From: Mycobacterium sp. E183
GTDB lineage: Bacteria > Actinomycetota > Actinomycetes > Mycobacteriales > Mycobacteriaceae
Direction of reading: 5' to 3'
Assembly: GCF_001667735.1 (NCBI RefSeq)
Contig: NZ_LZJN01000163.1
Coordinates: forward strand, 1-64,000
Length of the DNA stretch: 64,000 bases
The notes below the pieces were generated by a model. That model was given only the letters and a program-made list of their open reading frames with translations, had not been told where the DNA came from and did no database searches. The position numbers and the translations under genes are program-made. Position 1 is the stretch's first letter; every line of letters starts with the position of its first letter. This document shows positions 40,544 through 48,392 of this stretch, piece by piece.

Positions 40544-42061
40544 ATGCCTATCGACCCGCTATTCCGGAACCGGCCGATCGCCGCGCTGGCCGTCATCTGC
40601 CTCGGTGTCTTCGTCATCAGCGTCGACGCCACCATCGTCAACGTCGCGCTGCCGACGCTGTCGCGCGAACTCGGGGCCGACACCGCCCAGCTGCAGTGGA
40701 TCGTCGACGCCTACACCCTGGTGATGTCCGGCCTGCTGCTCTCGGCGGGCAGCCTGTCCGACCGGTACGGCCGGCGGGGGTGGCTCAACTCCGGGCTCGC
40801 ACTCTTCGCCGCCACGTCCGCCCTTGCGGCACAGGCGAATTCGGCCGACCAGCTGATCGCCGCACGCGCCGCCATGGGCGTGGGCGCGGCGGTGATCTTT
40901 CCGACCACGCTCGGACTGATCACCAACATCTTCACCGACGCGGGCGCGCGCGCCAAGGCGATCGGGCTGTGGGCGGCGATGGTGGGCGTCGGGGTGGCCG
41001 TCGGACCGATCAGCGGTGGCTGGCTGCTCGAACACTTCTGGTGGGGCTCGATCTTCATGGTCAACATCCCCGTGGCCGCCGTGGCCATCATCGGCGGCTT
41101 CCTCTTCGTTCCGACCTCGCGCGACCCGGCCGCCCCGCGCGTCGACGTCCCCGGGCTGATCCTGTCCGCCGCCGGGATCACCGCCCTGGTCTACACGGTC
41201 ATCCAGGCGCCCACCTGGGGATGGACCAACGGCCGGACCGCGGCCGGATTCGCCCTTGCGGCAACGGTCCTCGCCGTGTTCGCCTTGTGGGAGCGGCGCA
41301 CCACGCATCCGATGCTTGACGTCTCGGTGTTCGTCAACCGCCGGTTCTCCGGCGGCAGCCTTGCGGTGACCGCCGGCTTCCTGACCTTGTTCGGGTTCAT
41401 CTTCGTCATCACCCAGTACTTCCAATTCATCAAGGACTACACCGCGTTTCAGAGCGGCGTGCGGCTGCTTCCGGTCGCCGCCTCCATCGCGCTTGCCAGC
41501 ATCCTGGGGCCCCGGCTAGTGGAACGAATCGGCACCACGGCCGTCGTCGCCGCCGGCCTCACCGTGTTCGCCGCCGGCCTGGCGTGGGCGTCCACGGCGA
41601 ACGCCGCCACACCCTACGACCAGATCGCCATGCAGATGCTGCTGCTCGGTGGCGGCCTCGGCCTGACCGTTTCCCCGGCGACCGAGGCGATCATGGGGTC
41701 GCTGTCGGTGGACAAGGCCGGCGTCGGCTCGGCCGTCAACGACACCACGCGCGAACTCGGCGGCACGCTCGGGGTGGCCATCGCCGGCAGCATCTTCGCG
41801 TCGGTGTATTCCGGGCATCTCGGGGCGGATGCCTTGACCGGGCTGCCCGCCGAGCCGATGCGGCACTCGATGGCGCTGGCGCACAGGGTGATTCAGCAAC
41901 TGCCCCCGCCACAAGCCGGCTATGTCCGCGGCGTCGTCGATCACGCGTTCCTCGACGGTCTGCGGGTGAGCTCGCTGGTATGCGCCGGCATCGCACTGGG
42001 CGCCGCAATCGTCGTCGGCTGGTTGTTGCCGGCGCGTCAAACCGAAAGGGAAGTGTCATGA
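40544..42061 (+). CDS. MFS drug transporter, 14-helix DHA2 (EmrB/QacA) type
   Basis: 505 aa from ATG 40544; a TTG 6 nt upstream is closer to the AGGAG at 40523. Family signatures are FVISVDATIVNVALPTLSREL (motif D1), GSLSDRYGRRGW (motif A) and AMVGVGVAVGPISGGWLLE (motif C, the antiporter signature). Fourteen membrane helices can be drawn. Such pumps export drugs or secondary metabolites in exchange for protons. Overlap with the downstream methyltransferase as ATGA marks an operon of three. Confidence 0.92.
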   Translation: MPIDPLFRNRPIAALAVICLGVFVISVDATIVNVALPTLSRELGADTAQLQWIVDAYTLVMSGLLLSAGSLSDRYGRRGWLNSGLALFAATSALAAQANSADQLIAARAAMGVGAAVIFPTTLGLITNIFTDAGARAKAIGLWAAMVGVGVAVGPISGGWLLEHFWWGSIFMVNIPVAAVAIIGGFLFVPTSRDPAAPRVDVPGLILSAAGITALVYTVIQAPTWGWTNGRTAAGFALAATVLAVFALWERRTTHPMLDVSVFVNRRFSGGSLAVTAGFLTLFGFIFVITQYFQFIKDYTAFQSGVRLLPVAASIALASILGPRLVERIGTTAVVAAGLTVFAAGLAWASTANAATPYDQIAMQMLLLGGGLGLTVSPATEAIMGSLSVDKAGVGSAVNDTTRELGGTLGVAIAGSIFASVYSGHLGADALTGLPAEPMRHSMALAHRVIQQLPPPQAGYVRGVVDHAFLDGLRVSSLVCAGIALGAAIVVGWLLPARQTEREVS

Positions 42062-42870
42062 ACGGCAGCACGTATGTTCTCGGCCACGCCGACGCGGAGG
42101 TGCGGCGGCTGCTCCTGCAGGGCAGGCTCTACAACGACTACACCGAGCACGCGCTGCGCCTCGCCGGCCTGCGCCCGGGGATGCGGGTGCTCGACATCGG
42201 CAGCGGGCCCGGCGACGTCTCGTTCATCGCGGCCCGGCTGGTCGGCCCGACCGGGAGCGTCCTGGGGGTGGACGCCGCACCCGAGATGGTCGAGCTGGCC
42301 CGCGCCCGTGCGGCCGAACAGGGCCTGGGCACAGTACGTTTCATCCACTCCGCAATTGACGCGATCGAGCTGCACGAGCCCGTCGACGCGATCGTCGGCC
42401 GGTTGATCCTCATGCACCTGCCCGATCCGGCGACCGCCCTCGGCCGGCTCAGCTCGTTCGTGCGCCCCGGCGGCGTGATCGCGTTCTCCGAGAACGACAT
42501 TGCCGCTGCGCGCAGCGTCCCGGAGATACCGCTATTCGGTCAGGTGATATCGGGGATCGTGCGGGCCTTCGAGGCCATGGGCCTGTCCGCGCGGTTCGGC
42601 ACCACGCTGCACACGATCTTCGCCGACGCCGGCCTGGGCTCGCCGAGGCTCACCATCGGCGCGCCGATCGGGACGGCCGCCGACGCCGACATCCTGGCGT
42701 ACGGCGCGGAAGTCTGGCGGCTGGTCTCCCCCATCGCACAACAGGGCGGCTTCGCCATCGACGAGGTCGCCGCGATCGGCAACTTCGTGCCGCTCTTCCG
42801 CGAGCAGGCGATCGCGGCCGACGCCCTCATCATGATGCCGCCCATCATCACGGCCTGGGTGCAGAAGTGA
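42058..42870 (+). CDS. SAM-dependent methyltransferase (first of pair)
   Basis: 270 aa. Motif I MRVLDIGSGPGDVSFIAARLVG, motif II VLGVDAAPEMVELARARA, IVGRLILMHLPDP and VRPGGVIAFSENDI are UbiE/Coq5-like class I signatures. The N-terminus YVLGHADAEVRRLLLQGRLYN is shared by a group of small-molecule methyltransferases. It overlaps the MFS gene (ATGA) and the next methyltransferase (GTGA). The substrate is unknown; coupling with an exporter suggests a modified small molecule. Confidence 0.9.
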   Translation: MNGSTYVLGHADAEVRRLLLQGRLYNDYTEHALRLAGLRPGMRVLDIGSGPGDVSFIAARLVGPTGSVLGVDAAPEMVELARARAAEQGLGTVRFIHSAIDAIELHEPVDAIVGRLILMHLPDPATALGRLSSFVRPGGVIAFSENDIAAARSVPEIPLFGQVISGIVRAFEAMGLSARFGTTLHTIFADAGLGSPRLTIGAPIGTAADADILAYGAEVWRLVSPIAQQGGFAIDEVAAIGNFVPLFREQAIAADALIMMPPIITAWVQK

Positions 42871-43670
42871 ACGACACGATTGCGAGCCAGTACTCGACCG
42901 GCCTGTCGCGCGGCCAGATCGAGCGGGCGCTGATCTCGGCCGGTAAGGACCTGGACCGGCTGGCCCCGGCTGACCTGGGCCTGCTGGAGGACTTCCACAC
43001 GATGGGCCGCGTGGCGACCGGACAGCTGGTGGACCTGGTGGGGATCACCGGTGACAGCGAGGTGCTCGATGCCGGCAGCGGCGTCGGCGGCACCGCCCGC
43101 TACGTCGCCGACCGCTACGGCTGCCACGTCACCGCGGTGGATCTCACCGCCGAATATTGCGAAACGCACCGCTGGCTCAATCGGCTCGTCGGGCTCGACG
43201 GCCGGATCTCCGTCCACCAATCCGACGTCACCGAACTCCCGTTCGCCGACGGCACTTTCGACGTCGTCATCAGCCAGCACGTCCAGATGAACGTGGCCGA
43301 CAAGGCGCGCCTCTATTCCGAGGCGCACCGAGTGCTCAAGGACGGCGGACGGCTTGGCTTGTGGGACATCACAACCGCCGGAGCGGGTGCGCTCGACTTT
43401 CCCCTGCCGTGGGCCGACGCGCCCGCGCGCAGCCATCTGGTGACGCCCGGCGCGCTCCGCGCCGCCGTGCAGTCGGCGGGGTTCGTCGTCGAGCAGTGGA
43501 ACGATCTCACCGACCAGGCCAGCGCGTTGATGCAGGCGATCCTCGCCCAGCCGTTTAGCCCGCTGGGGCTGCACGCCTTCGTCACCGACTTCGACCGCAA
43601 GGCCGGCAACCTCACCCGGGCGCTGGCCGACGGACGGCTTCGCGCCATCCAGGCGGTGTGTGTGAGGTGA
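42867..43670 (+). CDS. SAM-dependent methyltransferase (second of pair)
   Basis: 267 aa from GTG 42867. Motifs are VLDAGSGVGGTARYVADRYG, VTAVDLTAEYCE, FDVVISQHVQMNV and GGRLGLWDI. The preceding LLEDFHTMGRVATGQLVDLVG is like the start of glycine/sarcosine and related N- or O-methyltransferases. It is the last gene of the MFS operon, with a 4-bp overlap. It is not a copy of its neighbour, so two different methylations are likely. Confidence 0.9.
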   Translation: MNDTIASQYSTGLSRGQIERALISAGKDLDRLAPADLGLLEDFHTMGRVATGQLVDLVGITGDSEVLDAGSGVGGTARYVADRYGCHVTAVDLTAEYCETHRWLNRLVGLDGRISVHQSDVTELPFADGTFDVVISQHVQMNVADKARLYSEAHRVLKDGGRLGLWDITTAGAGALDFPLPWADAPARSHLVTPGALRAAVQSAGFVVEQWNDLTDQASALMQAILAQPFSPLGLHAFVTDFDRKAGNLTRALADGRLRAIQAVCVR

Positions 43671-43763
43671 AACCGGCGGGCCAGGTGGCGCGCTGATTGC
43701 TCGGCGTGGTGGAGTGGGTATCGCTTAACTAGTCGTCTTCAGACCAGGAAGCGAGGTCCGCCC

Positions 43764-44504
43764 GTGCTGGGTCTGCCCGAGAAGGTGCACGCCTGTCTGT
43801 TCGACCTCGACGGGGTGCTCACCGACACCGCGAGCGTGCACACCAAGGCCTGGAAGGCCATGTTCGACGACTACCTGGCGGAGCGGGCCAAGCGCACCGG
43901 CGACGAATTCGTCCCCTTCGACGCGGCCGCCGACTACCGCCAATACGTGGACGGCAAGAAGCGCGAGGACGGCGTCCGGTCGTTCCTGCAGAGCCGCGGG
44001 ATCGAGCTACCCGACGGCAGTCCCGACGACCCGGCGGACGACGAGACGGTGTACGGCCTGGGCAACCGCAAGAACGACATGTTCCAGAAGGTATTGCGCG
44101 AGGACGGCGTCGAGGTGTTCGAAGGCTCACGCCGCTACCTGGAGGCGGTCTCGGCCGCGGGCCTGGGAATCGCCGTGGTGTCCTCGAGCGCCAACACCCG
44201 CGACGTGCTGGAGATCACCGGCCTGGTCCGGTTCATCCAGCAGCGGGTCGACGGCGTCACGCTGCGCGACGAGAACATCGCCGGCAAGCCGGCGCCGGAC
44301 TCCTACCTGCGGGGGGCCGAGCTGCTCGGCGTCGACGCCGACGCGGCGGCGGTGTTCGAGGACGCCATCTCGGGCGTGCAGGCCGGCCACGCCGGCAACT
44401 TCGGCTACGTGGTCGGCGTCGACCGGGTGGGCCAGGCCGACGATCTGCGCCGCAACGGCGCCGACGTGGTGGTCACCGACCTCGCCGAGCTGCTGCCCTC
44501 ATGA
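43764..44504 (+). CDS. HAD hydrolase, beta-phosphoglucomutase-like (Rv3400 type)
   Basis: 246 aa from GTG 43764. HAD motif I CLFDLDGVLTDT, motif II VVSSSANTRDVL, motif III Lys in AGKPAPDSY and motif IV FEDAISGVQAGHAG. The cap domain carries TKAWKAMFDDYL as in beta-phosphoglucomutases, which interconvert beta-glucose 1- and 6-phosphate. It overlaps the GH65 phosphorylase gene as ATGA; phosphorylase plus mutase is the classical disaccharide-use pair. Confidence 0.92.
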   Translation: MLGLPEKVHACLFDLDGVLTDTASVHTKAWKAMFDDYLAERAKRTGDEFVPFDAAADYRQYVDGKKREDGVRSFLQSRGIELPDGSPDDPADDETVYGLGNRKNDMFQKVLREDGVEVFEGSRRYLEAVSAAGLGIAVVSSSANTRDVLEITGLVRFIQQRVDGVTLRDENIAGKPAPDSYLRGAELLGVDADAAAVFEDAISGVQAGHAGNFGYVVGVDRVGQADDLRRNGADVVVTDLAELLPS

Positions 44505-46867
44505 TCACCGACGAATCGTTTCCCGTTGATCCATGGCACGTCAGCGAAACCCAGCTCGACCTGAACATCCTGGCCCAGTCGGAGTCGTTGTTCACCTTGT
44601 CCAACGGGCACATCGGGCTGCGCGGCAACCTCGACGAGGGTGAGCCCTACGGCCTGCCCGGCACCTACCTGAACTCCTTCTACGAGATCCGGCCGCTGCC
44701 CTACGCCGAGGCCGGCTACGGCTACCCGGAGGCCGGCCAGACGATCGTCGACGTCACCAACGGCAAGATCATCCGCCTGCTGGTCGAGGACGAGCCCTTC
44801 GACGTCCGCTACGGCGAATTGCTCTCCCACGAACGGGATCTCGACATGCGCGCCGGGACGATGACCCGCCGCACGCACTGGCGCTCCCCCGCGGGCAAGG
44901 AGATCCGGCTGGTGTCCACCCGGCTGGTGTCGCTGGTGCAGCGCGGTGTAGCCGCCATCGAATACGTCGTGGAAGCGGTCGGCGACTTCGTCCGCGTGAC
45001 GGTGCAATCCGAACTCGTCACCAACGAGGACCAACCGCAGACCTCGGGCGACCCGCGGGTGTCGGCCATCCTGGAGAACCCACTGGTGGCCGTCGACCAC
45101 GAAAACACCGACACCGGGGCGCTTCTCATGCACCGCACCCGCAGCAGCGCGCTGATGATGGCGGCCGCGATGGACCACGAGATCGACGTCCCCGGGCGCG
45201 TCGAGTTCAGCACCGACGCCCGCGAAGATCTGGCGCGGACCACCGTGATCTGCGGGCTGCGGGCCGGGCAGAAGCTGCGCATCGTCAAGTACCTGGCGTA
45301 CGGCTGGTCGAGCATGCGCTCCCGCCCGGCGCTGCGCGACCAGGCCGCCGCCGCCATCCACAGCGCCCGCTACAGCGGATGGCAGGGACTGCTGGAAGCG
45401 CAGCGCGCCTACCTGGACGACTTCTGGGACTGCGCCGACGTCGAGGTCGAGGGCGACCCCGAATCCCAGCAGGCGGTGCGGTTCGGGCTGTTTCACCTGT
45501 TGCAGGCCAGCGCGCGCGCCGAGCGCCGTGCGATCGCGGCCAAGGGGCTCACCGGAACCGGTTACGACGGCCACGCCTTCTGGGACACCGAGGGTTACGT
45601 GCTGCCGGTGCTGACCTACACCGCCCCGCATGCGGTCGCCGACGCGCTGCGGTGGCGGGCGTCGACGCTGGATCTCGCCAAGGAGCGGGCGGCCGAACTC
45701 GGCCTCGAGGGCGCCAGCTTCCCCTGGCGCACCATCCGCGGGCAGGAATGCTCGGCGTACTGGCCGGCCGGCACCGCGGCCTGGCACATCAACGCCGACA
45801 TCGCCATGGCCTTCGAGCGCTACCGCATCGTCACCGGCGACGATGAGCTCGAAAAGCATTGCGGTCTCAAGGTTCTCGTCGAAACGGCGCGGCTGTGGGT
45901 GTCGCTCGGTCACCACGATCGGCACGGCGTCTGGCACCTCGACGGCGTCACCGGCCCCGACGAGTACACCGCGATCGTGCGGGACAACGTCTTCACCAAC
46001 CTGATGGCCGCGCACAATCTGCGCACCGCGGCCGAGGCCTGCAACCGCCATCCCGAGGCGGCGGAGGACCTGGGGGTCACCACCGAGGAGACGGCGTCCT
46101 GGCGCGACGCGGCCGACGCCGCCAACATCCCCTACGACGCCGGCCTGGGGGTGCATCAGCAGTGCGAGGGGTTCACCACTTTGACGGAGTGGGATTTCCA
46201 GGAGAACCACTCCTATCCGTTGCTGCTGCATGACCCGTACGTGCGGCTCTACCCCGCGCAGGTGATCAAGCAGGCCGACCTGGTGCTGGCGATGCAGTGG
46301 CACAGCCACGCGTTCACCCCCGAACAGAAGGCCCGCAACGTCGACTACTACGAGCGGCGCATGGTGCGCGACTCGTCGCTGTCGGCCTGCACCCAGGCGG
46401 TGATGTGCGCCGAGGTCGGCCACCTGGAATTGGCGCACGACTACGCCTACGAGGCCGGGCTGATCGACCTGCGCGATCTGCACCACAACACCCGCGACGG
46501 CCTGCACATGGCCTCGCTGGCCGGCGCCTGGACGGCGCTGGTCGGCGGCTTCGGCGGGCTGCGCGACGACGAGGGCATCCTGTCGCTGGATCCCGCACTG
46601 CCCGACGGCATTTCGCGGTTGCGGTTCCGGCTGCGGTGGCGCGATTTTCGCGTCACGGTCGACGTCAACCATTCCGACGTCACCTACACGGTGCGCGACG
46701 GGCCGGGCGGCCAGCTCACCATCCGGCATGCGGGTGAAGAGGTCACCCTGAGCACCGATACGCCCAAAACCATCGCGGTGCGGCCGCGCAAGCCTCTGCT
46801 GGCGCCCCCGCAGCAGCCCCCGGGCCGCGAGCCGCTGCACCGCCGGGCGCTGACCCGCAACAAGTAA
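44501..46867 (+). CDS. Glycoside hydrolase family 65 phosphorylase (Rv3401 type)
   Basis: 788 aa. N-terminal beta-sandwich (ESLFTLSNGHIGLRGNLDEG), linker, (alpha/alpha)6 barrel and small C-terminal domain. The barrel has GHAFWDTEGYVLPV, GQECSAYWPAGTAAWHINAD and HLDGVTGPDEYTAIVRDN with the acid Glu of GPDEY. KQADLVLAMQW is where family members bind phosphate and sugar. GH65 enzymes phosphorolyse maltose, trehalose, kojibiose and similar to beta-glucose 1-phosphate. The partner mutase is the upstream gene. The exact disaccharide is not visible. Confidence 0.93.
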   Translation: MITDESFPVDPWHVSETQLDLNILAQSESLFTLSNGHIGLRGNLDEGEPYGLPGTYLNSFYEIRPLPYAEAGYGYPEAGQTIVDVTNGKIIRLLVEDEPFDVRYGELLSHERDLDMRAGTMTRRTHWRSPAGKEIRLVSTRLVSLVQRGVAAIEYVVEAVGDFVRVTVQSELVTNEDQPQTSGDPRVSAILENPLVAVDHENTDTGALLMHRTRSSALMMAAAMDHEIDVPGRVEFSTDAREDLARTTVICGLRAGQKLRIVKYLAYGWSSMRSRPALRDQAAAAIHSARYSGWQGLLEAQRAYLDDFWDCADVEVEGDPESQQAVRFGLFHLLQASARAERRAIAAKGLTGTGYDGHAFWDTEGYVLPVLTYTAPHAVADALRWRASTLDLAKERAAELGLEGASFPWRTIRGQECSAYWPAGTAAWHINADIAMAFERYRIVTGDDELEKHCGLKVLVETARLWVSLGHHDRHGVWHLDGVTGPDEYTAIVRDNVFTNLMAAHNLRTAAEACNRHPEAAEDLGVTTEETASWRDAADAANIPYDAGLGVHQQCEGFTTLTEWDFQENHSYPLLLHDPYVRLYPAQVIKQADLVLAMQWHSHAFTPEQKARNVDYYERRMVRDSSLSACTQAVMCAEVGHLELAHDYAYEAGLIDLRDLHHNTRDGLHMASLAGAWTALVGGFGGLRDDEGILSLDPALPDGISRLRFRLRWRDFRVTVDVNHSDVTYTVRDGPGGQLTIRHAGEEVTLSTDTPKTIAVRPRKPLLAPPQQPPGREPLHRRALTRNK

Positions 46868-46870
46868 GGG

Positions 46871-47437
46871 TTAGCCCGGGTTGAGGATCCGGGCCACCTC
46901 GGCCCGCACGGCCTCGCGTATTTCGTCGTCCGTCAGCTCGTCGAGCCCGGTGGCCGAGCGCAGGATCGGCGCGAACAGCCGCCACCCGAACTGCAGCGCC
47001 AGCGCGTTCGCCACGGCGAGCCGCGCCTGGGTCTCGTTGTCGTGCAGCGGCAGGACCCAGTCGAGGAAGGTGGCGACGGTGGGAAAACGCGTCTGCAGCT
47101 GTCCCGCCGGATATCCGTCGAGCACGGTCCGGGCCATCACGCGCATCTGCCTGTCCAGGGCCCGGTCCAGCACGTCGGCGGCCGGCTCGGCGCTCAGCAG
47201 GGCACTCAGGTCGGCACCCAGGTGATCGAGCACGGCGCCCACGAGCTTGTCCTTGGTACCGAAATGACGGAACACCAGCCCGTGGTTGACGTTGGATCGC
47301 GCGGCGATGTCGCGGATCGACGTCGCCGCCGGGCCCCGCTCGGCGAACAGGTCGGTGGCGGCCTCCAGGATCGCCGCCGCGACCTCCTCGCGCCCGGTGG
47401 GCACTTTTCCGCGGCCCCTTGCGGGCACTGTAGTCAT
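46871..47437 (-). CDS. TetR-family repressor (Rv3405c type)
   Basis: 188 aa from ATG 47437. HTH residues about 20-65: AAAILEAATDLFAERGPAATSIRDIAARSNVNHGLVFRHF. The C-terminal bundle includes VLPLHDNETQARLAVANALALQFGWRLF. Same length and place as M. tuberculosis Rv3405c, divergent from the TauD-type dioxygenase. One of two 18-bp operators covers its start codon, indicating autoregulation. Confidence 0.92.
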   Translation of the reverse strand: MTTVPARGRGKVPTGREEVAAAILEAATDLFAERGPAATSIRDIAARSNVNHGLVFRHFGTKDKLVGAVLDHLGADLSALLSAEPAADVLDRALDRQMRVMARTVLDGYPAGQLQTRFPTVATFLDWVLPLHDNETQARLAVANALALQFGWRLFAPILRSATGLDELTDDEIREAVRAEVARILNPG

Positions 47438-47446
47438 GTGTCTACA
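47429..47446. promoter_or_regulatory. TetR operator 1 (imperfect)
   Basis: TGTAGTCATGTGTCTACA is an 18-bp dyad with 7 of 8 arm bases paired. It covers the start codon of the TetR gene. Its sequence matches the perfect site at 47455-47472, centre-to-centre 26 bp. Confidence 0.75.
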
Positions 47447-47454
47447 CTACCGGA

Positions 47455-47472
47455 TGTAGTCAGTTGACTACA
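47455..47472. promoter_or_regulatory. TetR operator 2 (perfect)
   Basis: TGTAGTCAGTTGACTACA is a perfect 8-bp inverted repeat around GT, 20 bp upstream of the dioxygenase start. Together with 47429-47446 it forms a two-site operator that would repress both divergent genes. Confidence 0.85.
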
Positions 47473-47492
47473 CACCTTTCACGCGAGGACTG

Positions 47493-48392
47493 ATGAAAAT
47501 GATTGGCCAGATAACCGTCACCAAGCTGGGAAGCCGCATCGGCGCGCGGGTCGACGGGGTGCGCCTCGGGGGCGACCTCGACCCGGCCGCGGTCGACAAG
47601 ATCCACCAGGCGCTGTTGACCCACAAGGTGATCTTCTTCCGCCACCAGCACCACCTCGATGACGCGCAGCAACTGGCGTTCGCCGACCTGCTGGGCACGC
47701 CCGTCGGCCACCCGGCCGCCGAGCTGCTCGCCGCCAAGAACGCGCCGGTCATCACCCCGATCAACTCCGAGTACGGCAAGGCGAACCGCTGGCACACCGA
47801 CGTCACGTTCGTCGCGAACTACCCCGCGGCCTCGATCCTGCGCGCCGTCACCCTGCCCCGGTACGGCGGATCGACGCTGTGGACCAACACCGCGGCCGCG
47901 TATGACGACCTGCCCGAGCCGCTCACGTGGCTCGTCGACGACCTGTGGGCGCTGCACACCAACCGCTACGACTACATCGCCCCCGAGGCGTTGACCGACG
48001 CGCAGCGCGCGTTCCGGCAGGCCTTCGAAAAGCCGGACTTCCGGACCGAGCACCCGGTGGTGCGGGTGCACCCGGAGACCGGCGAGCGCACGCTGCTGCT
48101 GGGAGACTTCGTGCGCGGGTTCGTTGGCCTGGACAGCTACGAATCAAGCGTGCTCTTCGAAATGCTGCAACGACGAATCACCAAGCCGGAGAACACCATT
48201 CGCTGGAACTGGGCGCCGGGCGACGTTGCCATCTGGGACAACCGGGCCACCCAGCACCGGGCGGTCGACGACTACGACGACCAGCCGCGGCTGATGCACC
48301 GGGTCACGCTGATGGGCGACGTGCCCTTCAACATCCACCGGGAACGCAGCCGGGTGGTCAGTGGCGCCCCGCTCGAGGCGATCGCCAGCTAG
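47493..48392 (+). CDS. TauD/TfdA-family alpha-ketoglutarate dioxygenase (Rv3406 type)
   Basis: 299 aa. Fe ligands are in NRWHTDVTF (HxD) and ATQHRAVDDY (distal His); LMHRVTLMG carries the Arg that binds oxoglutarate. The M. tuberculosis orthologue Rv3406 is a type II alkyl sulfatase that cleaves medium-chain sulfate esters and can inactivate some DprE1 inhibitors. ATG 47493 lies after GCGAGGACTG. It overlaps the convergent choD end by 4 bp. Confidence 0.93.
   Translation: MKMIGQITVTKLGSRIGARVDGVRLGGDLDPAAVDKIHQALLTHKVIFFRHQHHLDDAQQLAFADLLGTPVGHPAAELLAAKNAPVITPINSEYGKANRWHTDVTFVANYPAASILRAVTLPRYGGSTLWTNTAAAYDDLPEPLTWLVDDLWALHTNRYDYIAPEALTDAQRAFRQAFEKPDFRTEHPVVRVHPETGERTLLLGDFVRGFVGLDSYESSVLFEMLQRRITKPENTIRWNWAPGDVAIWDNRATQHRAVDDYDDQPRLMHRVTLMGDVPFNIHRERSRVVSGAPLEAIAS

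Noticed and set aside
43671..43763. tRNA-like stretch before the HAD gene
   Set aside because: No cloverleaf can be drawn and no TTCGA-type T-loop is present.
44405..46840. 811-codon frame on the minus strand opposite the GH65 gene
   Set aside because: Same effect of GC bias; the plus-strand frame has clear GH65 motifs.
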